In this document: piece by piece, positions 16,626 through 24,715 of the stretch
How positions within the stretch are numbered: the first letter of the stretch is position 1
How the letters are laid out: each line of letters opens with the position of its first letter
From: Microlunatus sagamiharensis
Lineage (GTDB): Bacteria; Actinomycetota; Actinomycetes; Propionibacteriales; Propionibacteriaceae
Direction of reading: 5' to 3'
Length of the DNA: 64,000 nt
Assembly: GCF_900105785.1 (NCBI RefSeq)
Contig: NZ_LT629799.1
Coordinates: 3,596,001-3,660,000 of the forward strand
Position numbers and translations under genes: made by a program
The notes under the pieces: model-generated
The model's input: the letters and a program-made list of their open reading frames with translations, nothing else
Database searches by the model: none
What the model was told of the DNA's origin: nothing

Positions 16626-16921
16626 AGGTGTTGCCGGTAACCGGTCGGCCCGCGGCGAGGGGCGGCGCCCGCAGGACGGACGTCGTGCGGTGACGCGCTG
16701 CCGCACGAGGGGTCGTCGCTCTACCCGCACGGCGACGTGCCTGGAAGAATTGCTTCGGCGCAACCCTCGACCTGCCCAGCCAGAGCGTGCGCCGTATCGG
16801 TGCTCTGGAGTGCACTCGCTCGGCGAGCTCGAGGCGCGTGCAGCCGAGCATTCGTTGAAGACCGCGGAAGGGTTGGCGATTTTCGTTGGGAACGACCTGG
16901 GGTTTCGGGCCGGGGCCTTCA
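16626..16921. other. Spacer upstream of YaaC-like gene
   Basis: No convincing gene. It may contain the true start of the next gene, whose frame opens at a TTG at 16886. Confidence 0.3.
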
Positions 16922-17965
16922 TTGGAGCGTGCGCCTCGGTCCTGGTCGCATTTGCGTTCACTGCGACACAATCCGCCGGGGCGTGCCGTGAATGGGATGC
17001 GGAAGGCCGACTTCAACGCAGCCCTCGAACAGGGCCAGCAGCTGGCAGCGGCCGCCGCGTCGGTAGGACCGGAAACTAGTCCGCTCCTAGCGTTCTACGC
17101 ACTTGTACAGATCGGCAGGGCCGTCGCCGCCGCTTCTGTCCGGCTCACCAACAGTGAGTGGCAGGGTTCCGGCCACGGCCTTGCCTGTCCGGATCTGGAC
17201 GGGGTTGCAGACCGGGGGATCGCAACGCTCACTCTGCAGGGATCGACTGGGTCTAACAGCCACTACATCGCAGCTCGCGCGCTCGACGGACCTCCGCTCC
17301 TTAGCCCGACCACATTCGGCGTGCTCTGGTCGTTGCTGCAGCTCGACGAAGTCGTTCTGCCCGGTAGCGGACCGTCAGCGGACGTACTGCAGGTGCGGGC
17401 GGTGGGCGGATGGACCGGCAACAGCGACCCCGACGCGAGGATCTACCCGATCCTCGAGGGAGCCCCTCGCCGACCTGGTGCACGGTCCGCTCGACGAGCT
17501 GCCGAGCGCCTTCCCTGGACGCCTGAGTTGGAACGTACATACCCGAGGATCGCCTCGTTACGGGTTGAGGACGACAGGCCGTACGTCCAGTACAGCCTGA
17601 GAGGCGAGCTGCTGAGGCAGGACGCAGTCCTGCAGGTAGCCCTGCGCGAAGACATCAGCAGCACCGAGGCTTTCAGAAGAGTCACGTCGACCTATCGCGG
17701 CTACAGCTACGTACTTCCGGCCATAGATGAGTCCGGCACCCAAGCACACCCCTTCCTCGTCTGGTGGGAGGTTCTATACGCCCTCTCCCGCCTGGCTCGC
17801 TACAAGCCACGCGAGTGGCTACGACTCATCGATGTCAGCCGGCACCCCGACGCCGCCGCCATCGAGCTCGGACTACTCACCGTCATCACCTCTATGCCCG
17901 AGATAGCCTTCGACGCGTTGAGCCGAGCGGCTGACGAGGACATCACTCGTCCTGCTAGCGGCTAG
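16922..17965 (+). CDS. YaaC-like protein
   Basis: About 347 aa. The N-terminus RSWSHLRSLRHNPPGRA, the helix ALEQGQQLAAAAASVGPETS and the segment SPLLAFYALVQIGRAVAAAS match the YaaC signature (Trp/Leu start, then a PLLxYYxxxxLxKA helix). The C-terminal HPFLVWWEVLYALSRLARYK-PREW and PEIAFDALSRA match its final helices. YaaC proteins have no established activity and often occur in accessory or defence-rich DNA. The start is uncertain: TTG at 16922 is used to keep the conserved Trp segment; TTG 16886 and GTG 16988 are alternatives. Confidence 0.65.
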   Translation: MERAPRSWSHLRSLRHNPPGRAVNGMRKADFNAALEQGQQLAAAAASVGPETSPLLAFYALVQIGRAVAAASVRLTNSEWQGSGHGLACPDLDGVADRGIATLTLQGSTGSNSHYIAARALDGPPLLSPTTFGVLWSLLQLDEVVLPGSGPSADVLQVRAVGGWTGNSDPDARIYPILEGAPRRPGARSARRAAERLPWTPELERTYPRIASLRVEDDRPYVQYSLRGELLRQDAVLQVALREDISSTEAFRRVTSTYRGYSYVLPAIDESGTQAHPFLVWWEVLYALSRLARYKPREWLRLIDVSRHPDAAAIELGLLTVITSMPEIAFDALSRAADEDITRPASG

Positions 17966-18142
17966 TAAGTCGCCCAGAGCTGCTGCGCTCGTCGCAGCGT
18001 CTCCTAGGACAAACTCCTCGTGACGTCACGACTTGTGAGTGGTGAAGCGCGACGAGTGACAGAACGGCCGGTGACGAGAGTGCCCGCTCGACGGTCGGTC
18101 TACGTGCTCGTCACATGAAACCGTCAGCGCTACCCGGAGACT

Positions 18143-18628
18143 GTGAGCGGTGAGACACTTCGCCGCATGAGCCGCAGGCCGGGCCAACCGATACGTACAG
18201 CAGCCACGCTTGATCGCATCGCGATCTGGGTCGGCGGAGGCTGTGCAGCCGCAGGAGCTGCGGGCGGCTTCTTCGTGGGCTTCACATACACCCTTGATCA
18301 GAGCGATCCCGCTCTCGCTCCGTTTTCCGGAGCGCTTGGTCTGCTCGTTGGGGCCTTGCTTGGACTGCTCAATGCGATCGTGCCCGTGGTCGTGCTGGCG
18401 GTCGTGCAGGCACGGCCTTGGGCCGCAGCGACGGCAGTGCGAGCGACGCTCGCTGGTGTTTCGGCAGCGGTGCCAGTAGGCGCATTGACCCTTGGATCGG
18501 GCGGGAGTCTTCCCTGGCTGATCTTGTGTGTCGTAGTGCTAGCTGCGCCGGCCTTTGTCGCCACGCTTTGCCTCGATTGGCGTACAACGGTGATTTCCCG
18601 AGCCAAGTCCGCACGAGCAGCTGCGTAG
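18143..18628 (+). CDS. Four-TM membrane protein
   Basis: 161 aa with spans IAIWVGGGCAAAGAAGGFFV, LGLLVGALLGLLNAIVPVVV, VRATLAGVSAAVPVGALTLG and LILCVVVLAAPAFVATLCL, ending in a basic tail. Start is GTG 18143 (GGAG only 3 nt upstream) or ATG 18167. It is one unit of the repeat-bounded island: a repeat begins 10 bp after its stop. No family recognised. Confidence 0.6.
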   Translation: MSGETLRRMSRRPGQPIRTAATLDRIAIWVGGGCAAAGAAGGFFVGFTYTLDQSDPALAPFSGALGLLVGALLGLLNAIVPVVVLAVVQARPWAAATAVRATLAGVSAAVPVGALTLGSGGSLPWLILCVVVLAAPAFVATLCLDWRTTVISRAKSARAAA

Positions 18629-18637
18629 CGGAACGAC

Positions 18638-18690
18638 GGAGAACGGTCGGCTCGCGAGCTCCGCTCGACGGTCTTCCAGCGGCGACCGTC
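18638..18690 (+). repeat. Island hairpin repeat, doublet plus GACGGTC/GACCGTC hairpin (units 6-7)
   Basis: GGAGAACGGTCGGCTCGCGA (18638-18657) and CGCTCGACGGTCTTCCAGCG (18662-18681). The second unit also opens a separate stem GACGGTC-N10-GACCGTC (18667-18690) that recurs at 36393-36416. Confidence 0.7.
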
Positions 18691-18758
18691 AGCTTTTCCT
18701 CAACGAGGATGGGTGCGGATGCTCTTAGACCCACCGGTGCGGCTCGACGTCGGCTGTC

Positions 18759-18780
18759 CCGCAGGACGATGGTCCTGCGG
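18759..18780. terminator. Hairpin upstream of NUDIX gene
   Basis: CCGCAGGAC-GATG-GTCCTGCGG, perfect 9-bp arms, 21 bp upstream of the NUDIX start. It could terminate read-through from the preceding unit or regulate the NUDIX gene. It shares the CGCAGGAC start of the island repeat. Confidence 0.45.
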
Positions 18781-18801
18781 TCGCGAACTTCGAGCACCAC
18801 G

Positions 18802-19254
18802 GTGAATCAGCCTCGGTGGTCTACTGCATCGGTGACGGAAACGATCGCGATCGTGGCGCTGATCGAAGACGGACGCCTGATGCTCGGTCACCGCCGTCCC
18901 GCGAGACGTTGGTACCCCGACTGCTGGGACCTCTTCGGCGGACACGTCGAACCCGGTGAGTCACCCGAACAGGCGGCACGGCGAGAGTGCCGTGAGGAGA
19001 TCGGCGTCGAGGTGCTCGACCTGCACCCCATCGAGGCCACTCTTGACGACCCCGCGATCGTCGCTCACGCTTTCCTGGCCAGACGCTGGGTTGGAGAGCC
19101 GGTGAACGCGGAACCGGACGAGCACGATGCTGTGAGCTGGTTCACCGCCGCCGAGCTGCCGCGGCTGCGCCTCGCTCAGCCCTCTTACCTCCAGTGGCTC
19201 GCCGGCTTACTCGAAAGAGAGTCACCGCCCAAGGGGACCTGGGCGGAGCAGTAG
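18802..19254 (+). CDS. NUDIX hydrolase
   Basis: 150 aa from GTG 18802 (or 140 aa from GTG 18832). The NUDIX box is complete: G-HVEPG-E-SPEQAAR-REC-REEIGV (Gx5Ex7REUxEExGU), preceded by RLMLGHRRPARRWYPDCWDL. It would hydrolyse a nucleoside diphosphate linked to another moiety, using Mg2+ or Mn2+; the substrate cannot be deduced. Single-gene unit bounded by repeats at 18638-18690 and 19298. Confidence 0.85.
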   Translation: MNQPRWSTASVTETIAIVALIEDGRLMLGHRRPARRWYPDCWDLFGGHVEPGESPEQAARRECREEIGVEVLDLHPIEATLDDPAIVAHAFLARRWVGEPVNAEPDEHDAVSWFTAAELPRLRLAQPSYLQWLAGLLERESPPKGTWAEQ

Positions 19255-19297
19255 CTCCCTCGCGTACGAGACGTAGCCTCACGGCCTTCTTCTCACT

Positions 19298-19316
19298 GGA
19301 CGGTCCGCTTGCGGGC
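19298..19316 (+). repeat. Island hairpin repeat (unit 8)
   Basis: GGACGGTCCGCTTGCGGGC, 43 bp after the NUDIX stop, same orientation as all other members. Confidence 0.65.
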
Positions 19317-19394
19317 AACCCCGTACGAAGACGAGGCTGCTCGCGCCACGCTTTGCTGGCCGGCGATCGTCTCTCAGGAAGAGTGGCGCCTGCC

Positions 19395-19711
19395 TCAAGG
19401 AACTAGTGGAGTGTCAGGCGCGCCCTCTGCTTCGATCCTCACCTCGTCGCCGCGTCGTCTCAGCGTCGGCGCGGGACCGGACCTAAGCCGCTTCACCCAG
19501 GTGGCGCGGTAGCGGAAGCTGTCTTGCCGGGCGGCCTCGAACTCGAACTCAACCACGTCACGGCTGCGAGCTCGCGGTAGCCCGTTACCTCGATCGCTGA
19601 GTAATGGACCCAAGCATCAGCTCCGTAGGGCAGGGCTTCGGAGGCGATTGCGCCCCAGCCCTTCTCCACCTTGTAGAACTTCACGATCCCAATGACCACG
19701 AACTGACCCAA
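19395..19711 (-). pseudogene. Cold-shock-domain protein, frameshifted
   Basis: Two overlapping minus-strand frames together give one cold-shock protein. The first has GIVKFYKVEKGWGAI, DAWVHYSAIEVTGYREL; the second continues DVVEFEFEAARQDSFRYRAT then WVKRL plus a short tail. The break is at about 19555-19565 (GYREL... / ...DVVEF) and needs one extra base to be repaired. RNP1 aromatic residues are altered (KFYKVEKGWGAI against KWFNxxKGFGFI). A real mutation or a sequencing error are both possible. Confidence 0.6.
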
Positions 19712-19811
19712 CCACCTCGGGGACTGGCAACGTCGTCAGGCTGCCGGACGGCTCGCAACCGGCCCACGGCCTGCCCGCTCGGCGGACAGTCCCGCGGACA
19801 TGGGAACGTCT

Positions 19812-19882
19812 CGCGGGACGGTCGGCTTGCGGACAGTCCAGATGCTGCCTCTTCTTGGTCCGTCGACCCCCCACACTTGGCG
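19812..19882 (+). repeat. Island hairpin repeat (unit 9) with 70-bp extended block A
   Basis: CGCGGGACGGTCGGCTTGCG (19812-19831) followed by about 50 bp that recur almost unchanged at 37488-37537. The block ends 3 bp before the ATG of the next gene and includes CACACT as a possible -10. Confidence 0.75.
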
Positions 19883-19884
19883 GT

Positions 19885-20280
19885 ATGGCGCAGGCACGAG
19901 GGGTAGGGCAACGGCGGAGTCTGGCTGCTGCCTCCGTCGCCGTCCTTCCGTTCGGCCTTGCCGTCCTTTGCATGTCCATTGCCGCTCTGGAGTCGGACGC
20001 GGTCTTCGTAGCTCTGCTCGGTCTTGGAGCGGTCGGCTCGGGGATCTTGGACCGCATCGGCAATGACGTGACTGAGGGCTGGGAGAAGGCGTACCCGCCA
20101 CGTCGGGACCTCGGGCTGTTGTTGTGGTTGTTCGATGAGTGGGGTCACCGACCGATCAGGTTCGCGGCTCGGCGGCTGGGTATGCCCGCTCGTCCCTGGG
20201 TGGCCGCTCATTACGCCTCGGTAGGGGTCCTGGTGGCCGGGCTCGTCGTCCTGTTGATCCGCATCGTCGTGCAGCGGTAG
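19885..20280 (+). CDS. Membrane protein (131 aa)
   Basis: ATG at 19885, no ribosome site; CACACT lies 7 nt upstream, so a leaderless mRNA is likely. Spans are AAASVAVLPFGLAVLCMSIA, ALLGLGAVGSGILDRIG and ASVGVLVAGLVVLLIRIVV, with a cytoplasmic amphipathic middle (EGWEKAYPPRRDLGLLLWLF). A repeat unit begins 1 bp after the stop codon. No family recognised. Confidence 0.6.
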   Translation: MAQARGVGQRRSLAAASVAVLPFGLAVLCMSIAALESDAVFVALLGLGAVGSGILDRIGNDVTEGWEKAYPPRRDLGLLLWLFDEWGHRPIRFAARRLGMPARPWVAAHYASVGVLVAGLVVLLIRIVVQR

Positions 20281-20281
20281 C

Positions 20282-20336
20282 CGTAGGACGGTCGGCTTCC
20301 GGGCACGACCATGCTTCGCAGGACGGACGGGTTGCG
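20282..20336 (+). repeat. Island hairpin repeat, doublet (units 10-11)
   Basis: CGTAGGACGGTCGGCTTCCG (20282-20301) and CGCAGGACGGACGGGTTGCG (20317-20336), immediately after the stop of the membrane-protein gene. Confidence 0.75.
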
Positions 20337-20343
20337 GGCACCG

Positions 20344-20693
20344 CAGAAGTTGAAGCGCAACGGCTACGTCGAGGAGGACGCCGTCGAGATCGCCATCACC
20401 GCGCGTGGCCTCGACCGGGTCGCCGCGGTGCCTGCGACCCCAGTGAGCATCGGAAAGTCTGCCAGAGATGTGGCGCTCGTTGCTGAGATCGGTGCCTGGC
20501 AATGCTCGACGAGCTGGTCGCCGTTCATCCCGCGGTCATGTCGAAGGATGAGCGCGCCGCGGCCGTGAGCATGACGCAACCGGTGGCACTTTCCAGGCCG
20601 CATATCAGCATCCTGAGGCGCAACGCCCTGGGGTGGTCGACCGCTCGAGGTGTCTGCGTCGCCCACCTTTTCCTCGGGATTGCCACGCGCTGA
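20344..20693 (+). pseudogene. Degraded gene remnant (winged-helix-like fragment)
   Basis: One frame reads LKRNGYVEEDAVEIAITARG then LDRV, like the wing and C-terminal helix of a MarR/PadR-type regulator. A second frame then opens with MLDELVAVHPAVMSKDERAA. Neither has a start or a full domain. Interpreted as a decayed gene cut by the repeat at 20317. Confidence 0.3.
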
Positions 20694-21193
20694 CTCGGAG
20701 GCCGAGCGAAGAGATCGGTCAGACACACCTTGGGCTAGAGACCAAAGAGGCCGAGAGCGTAAAGCCCTCGGCCTGATGGTGGCACTAGCCGCTACCACAC
20801 GGCTGGCGCCGAAGTCCCCTCCAGCACCGCAAACCCTCGGACCGGCTTGACGCCGTAGATACGTCCTTGGGAACGCCACTGAAACGGGCACCCGGTAAGC
20901 AATGCCATCCAACGGAGAGTCCGATGGCACATCGACCAACCTACGGCGGTACGCCGAGGCGGTCAATGACCCAAATCTAGCCCGTCTCGCCAGAACTCGC
21001 GGTTGATTGACACGAGCCGGAAGGGACGGGACTATCTGCTCAGAGGCCGGAGCGACTTGCCGAGGTCTCAGCCCCAGGAAGCCTCCGAGCCGTCTACCAC
21101 CGGCACTGACGAGGACCTTCCGAAGGCGCCCGGTAGGGGATTGTCCAGGTCCGCGATGCGGCCTGGACGTCTCCCTTGTGCAAGGAGAGTCCG
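20694..21193. other. Gene-free spacer with terminator-like hairpin
   Basis: AGGCCGAG / CTCGGCCT with an 11-nt loop at 20748-20774 is the only structure seen. It may end transcription from upstream before the amidase gene. Confidence 0.4.
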
Positions 21194-22177
21194 TTGTTCC
21201 ACACCCGAAACCACGGTCGCCTGACCGTTCTCGCACGCTCGCTCGGGGTCGGCCTGGTCGCCTGCCTCAGCCTCCTGGCCGTCGCTCGGCCGGCGTCGGC
21301 CGACACGACCGTCACGGTCGACTGGACGAAGATCGGGATCTACCCGCGCGCCTCCGCCTCTATGGACTCCGCCCACGTGGGCGACGCGCTGTCCGACGGC
21401 GCGTCGGTGGACGTGGTCTGCGAGGACAAGGGCCAGTCCGTCAGCAACGGGGCCCAGGAGATCGACATCTGGGACAAGCTCTCGGACGGGACCTGGCTGC
21501 CCAACGCCTTCCTGAAGACCGGAAGCACGTCTTGGACCCCTGGCATCCCCCGCTGCGACGGCGGCGACGAAGTCGACGGCGCGGGGTCCAGTACGGCCGA
21601 CGGTGCGAACCTGCAGTACAACCGCTCCGCGGCGGCGAGCTGGGCGCTGGCGCACGCCAAAGATGCACCGGGCCTGCTGGACGCGTCCGGGTGCACCTGG
21701 TTCGTCAGCAAGGCGCTTTGGCGCGGCGGCTTCCCGACGGACCAGACCTGGACGCCTGAGGGGTCGCACAGAAGCACGGTCCGGACCACTCCCGGTTCGC
21801 TCGCAGCCTGGGCGGCTCCCGAGTTCCTGGTCTACATCCAGTCGCACTACGACGTGGTCGCCACACCGCTCGACTTCGGGACGAACAGCGTCCCCGAGGC
21901 TGAGGTCGGCGACTTCATCGCCTACGACTGGGAGGGCGACGGCCAGGTTGACCACCTCTCGTTCATCACGAACATCGCTTCGGACCAATACCCCGAGGTT
22001 TCGGAGTGGGGCACCGGCTACACCATCAACAGGAACATCCCGGGACCGGCCAGCTACACCAAGCGCGGCTGGACGTACTCCGAGAACGACCACGGCTGGT
22101 TCCAGGCCGTCGGCCACGAGAACATCAAGGCGACCCTCTACCACTTCCAAGGCGGCTACTTCAGCCCGGAGTTCTAG
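21194..22177 (+). CDS. Secreted putative amidase domain (Amidase_6) protein
   Basis: 327 aa from a TTG with AAGGAG 6 nt upstream. The signal peptide reads VGLVACLSLLAVARPASAD. An SH3-like N-terminal region (IGIYPRASASMDSAHVGDAL) is followed by the Amidase_6 signature: LQYNRSAAASWALAHAKD, DASGCTWFVSKALWRGGFP (candidate catalytic Cys) and EVGDFIAYDWEGDGQVDHLS (candidate His). Such proteins are thought to act on peptidoglycan or peptides outside the cell. Lone gene with its own terminator; possible bacteriolytic or competition factor (inference). Confidence 0.75.
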   Translation: MFHTRNHGRLTVLARSLGVGLVACLSLLAVARPASADTTVTVDWTKIGIYPRASASMDSAHVGDALSDGASVDVVCEDKGQSVSNGAQEIDIWDKLSDGTWLPNAFLKTGSTSWTPGIPRCDGGDEVDGAGSSTADGANLQYNRSAAASWALAHAKDAPGLLDASGCTWFVSKALWRGGFPTDQTWTPEGSHRSTVRTTPGSLAAWAAPEFLVYIQSHYDVVATPLDFGTNSVPEAEVGDFIAYDWEGDGQVDHLSFITNIASDQYPEVSEWGTGYTINRNIPGPASYTKRGWTYSENDHGWFQAVGHENIKATLYHFQGGYFSPEF

Positions 22178-22200
22178 TCGGCAAACCTGCTCGACTACGA

Positions 22201-22234
22201 GGCCCGGTCGTCCCCGGCAGGGGATGACCGGGCC
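22201..22234 (+). terminator. Hairpin terminator of the amidase gene
   Basis: 15-bp arms with one mismatch (GGCCCGGTCGTCCCC / GGGGATGACCGGGCC) around GGCA, 23 bp after the stop. Confidence 0.75.
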
Positions 22235-22459
22235 CTACGCACTGCTTCGACTAATCGGCAAAGGACCTGGTCGCTGGCCCGTGGAGCGGCTCGCCGGGGG
22301 CGAGCGGCATCGCTGACAGGGCCGCCGGCGTACGCTCGGTGGCGCGCACCGCCCCTCGTCGGGTCCGCCGTGACGGGCAGCCGACACGCGGAAGTGAGCG
22401 AAGCGCGTGCAGATGTAAAGCCGCCGCGTATAGTCCTCGCTATCGATGAAAGGACCGTA

Positions 22460-23197
22460 ATGGCGACAACCGCAGCACCCCCTGAGCCCGAGGGCCCGCG
22501 CAACGAGCACGACCTCGGGCAGCAGATCGTCCAGGTGATGCTGGAGATCCACGAGGACTACGCCGACGCCCAGAGCCGCTCTGGCAGCAAGCACCAGCGC
22601 GTCTACGGCCAGATCTTCGCCGACCTGCCCGACCGCCTCCGTGCCGGACTCCTGGCCCGTCGCGACGACGTCGACCTCCGCAAGGTCGGGCACGCCGGCT
22701 ACCAGGTCCCGGTCATCGACGGTGCGCTCTACTTCCCGTGGCGGCCGCCGGGCGGCGCGAAGCCGGAGGACGTCCAGTTCGGCGGGTCGACCACCCGCGA
22801 AGGCCTGTGGCGCGTGCGCCGTGAGTCCGACGTGCTGCCCCTCTTCGACGACCGGGACGACGACCTCGTCCTCGACCGGCCCGCCGACGCCGACGACACC
22901 GAGCGGCTCGCGGCCCTGCTGGCCGCGGCGGGTGAGCACCTGCGTGTCGTCATCGTCGCCATGACATCCAGCTCGCACCAGGTCGACCGCATCGAGTGGG
23001 GCTCCGCGACGCTCAACCCCGACGGGATGCTCGTGTGGGAGCCCGAGCTGCTGTGGGACGGCAGCACGCGTCCGACACCGGCCAGCACCGACGCCCCGTC
23101 CTTCGCCTCTGGCGAGGCACCGCGGCCCGCTGTCAGCCCGAAGATCCGCCCCGAGGAGGAGGGCGGCACAGCAGCAGGACCCGCCTCCGATGCGTGA
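22460..23197 (+). CDS. Hypothetical protein paired with HTH-ImmA protease
   Basis: 245 aa; ATG with AAAGGA upstream. Starts MATTAAPPEPEGPRNEHDLG, then a helix (QQIVQVMLEIHEDYADAQSR) and a mixed domain with GALYFPWRPPGGAKPEDV and LRVVIVAMTSSSHQVDRIEW. The C-terminal ~40 residues are low-complexity. Its stop overlaps the start of the ImmA gene by 8 bp, so the two are one operon and probably one functional module (toxin-antitoxin or phage-sensing). The family itself is not recognised. Confidence 0.65.
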   Translation: MATTAAPPEPEGPRNEHDLGQQIVQVMLEIHEDYADAQSRSGSKHQRVYGQIFADLPDRLRAGLLARRDDVDLRKVGHAGYQVPVIDGALYFPWRPPGGAKPEDVQFGGSTTREGLWRVRRESDVLPLFDDRDDDLVLDRPADADDTERLAALLAAAGEHLRVVIVAMTSSSHQVDRIEWGSATLNPDGMLVWEPELLWDGSTRPTPASTDAPSFASGEAPRPAVSPKIRPEEEGGTAAGPASDA

Positions 23198-24425
23198 CCG
23201 GGAACGCCGCACGGGAGGTGAGCGCGAGGGTACCAAGCGGCCACAGCTGAGCCTGTTCGTCGACGAGTCCGGGTCGACCGGGCTCGACCTCGGCGACATC
23301 GCGTCCCTCTTCCTGCCTGCCCGGCTCACTCAGGCGCGTGTGCTCGCTGGGCTGACGAAGCGCGAGGTCGCAGACCGGGTCGGCGTCAGCGCGCAGGCCG
23401 TCGGCCAGTGGGAGGCCGGTCTGAGCACCCCGCGGCCGGAGAACCTCGCCGACCTCGCCAGGTCCCTCCGCGTCGACGCACCCTTCTTCGCCTCCGGCCG
23501 TCCGCACAAGCGGCTCGATACGGCGGACGCGCACTTCCGCTCCCTGCGGTCCATGCGCGCGTCCGACCGAGCGCGTGCGCTGGCGACCGTCGAGCAGGTG
23601 TGGGAGCTGACCTGCGCCATGGAGAACTACGTCCAGCTGCCCCAGCCCAACCTTCCTGAGGTGGCTCCGGGCAGCTCGCCGGCCGACGCAGCCAGACTTG
23701 TGCGTTCTCACTGGGACCAGCAGCGAGGCCCGTTCCGGCACTTCATCGCGACCGCCGAGTCGAACGGCGTGGTCGTCGTGCACGCCGACCTCGACTACAT
23801 CGAGCGGGTCGACGCCTTTTCCGCCGTCGTCGCCGGACGCCCCATCATCGTCACCACGCAGCGGCGCTCGCGGAACGTGTTCGACCACCGGTTCTCCTCT
23901 GCCCACGAGCTCGGGCACCTGCTGCTTCACTCCGACGAAGATCCAGACGAAGCCGCGCTCACCGCTCTCGTGCACACCCGCGAGCAGGAGGCTGACGCGT
24001 TCGCCGCCGAGCTGCTCACCCCCGCGGCGGAGCTCCGCTCGCTCCTACCGGAGCGGATGGACCTCGCAGCGCTCGACCGGCTCTCGCGGGAGTGGGGTGT
24101 GGAGGTCAAGTCGCTGGTACGGCGCATGTCGGAGCTGCGGGTCGTCTCAGACGCGACCGTTCGACGCGCGTACGTGAAGCTGGCCAGCACGAAGGACCTG
24201 CGACCAACCGAGGCGGTGCATGCGTACGCCGGGGAGCGGCCCCAGATGCTGACAGAGGCGGTCCGGGTTGCGGAGTCGGTGGGACACGGCCGGGTCGCGC
24301 TGGCACACCAGCTGCGCTGGCCTGCCCGGCGCATCGACGACCTCCTCGGCGAGGGTGACCCCCGGCCGGCGCTGAGCCTCGCCCCGGAGCCCGACACGAC
24401 CCGATCGTCCAGCACCGGGCCTTAA
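23190..24425 (+). CDS. XRE-HTH plus ImmA/IrrE metallopeptidase
   Basis: 411 aa. An HTH_3 domain (about residues 45-100: LTKREVADRVGVSAQAVGQW, STPRPENLADLARSLRV) precedes an ImmA/IrrE peptidase domain (about 190-330) with the zinc motif HELGH inside FSSAHELGHLLLHSD and the downstream EQEADAFAAELLTP glutamate. In phage and ICE biology this fold cleaves a cognate repressor on a signal. The partner upstream may be the regulated or cleaved protein (inference). Converges on the truncated KAP gene, the two stops overlapping. Confidence 0.85.
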   Translation: MRDRERRTGGEREGTKRPQLSLFVDESGSTGLDLGDIASLFLPARLTQARVLAGLTKREVADRVGVSAQAVGQWEAGLSTPRPENLADLARSLRVDAPFFASGRPHKRLDTADAHFRSLRSMRASDRARALATVEQVWELTCAMENYVQLPQPNLPEVAPGSSPADAARLVRSHWDQQRGPFRHFIATAESNGVVVVHADLDYIERVDAFSAVVAGRPIIVTTQRRSRNVFDHRFSSAHELGHLLLHSDEDPDEAALTALVHTREQEADAFAAELLTPAAELRSLLPERMDLAALDRLSREWGVEVKSLVRRMSELRVVSDATVRRAYVKLASTKDLRPTEAVHAYAGERPQMLTEAVRVAESVGHGRVALAHQLRWPARRIDDLLGEGDPRPALSLAPEPDTTRSSSTGP

Positions 24426-24715
24426 CTTAGGACTTGGCCGGCGAGGCCCCTGAATCTATTGCTGCCGGCTCCCGAGAACAGCCAGGGGTTGAACTCGACG
24501 ACGCTGAGGACGTTGGGGTCGTCTCGCAGCCGAGCCGCCGTGAGGTTCATCAGAGATGTCTTGCCGCTGCCCCACGGGCCGGTGATGGCGACCACGGCAC
24601 CTTGTCGGGCGTCGAGTGCAGCGACTTCGGCTGCGAGGACCTCGGCAAGCGTTTCGCGGCCAAGAAGGTCGTCTTCGGTCTGGGCGATCGGATCGTCACC
24701 GAACGGCAGTCTCAC
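24422..24715 (-). pseudogene. KAP-family P-loop NTPase, 3'-truncated
   Basis: Only 97 codons remain of a family usually several hundred residues long. It has the Walker A GPWGSGKTS in AVVAITGPWGSGKTSLMNL and the diagnostic KAP segment VVEFNPWLFSGAG, then a premature stop at the junction with the ImmA operon. GTG start overlaps the stop of the nuclease gene (GTGA), showing it was the third gene of that operon. Walker B and sensor motifs are missing, so ATPase function is almost surely lost. Confidence 0.75.

Noticed and set aside
20364-21236. Minus-strand frame of 290 codons before the amidase gene
   Set aside because: Runs across a terminator-like hairpin and into the amidase leader; Arg/Ser-rich with no recognisable motif.
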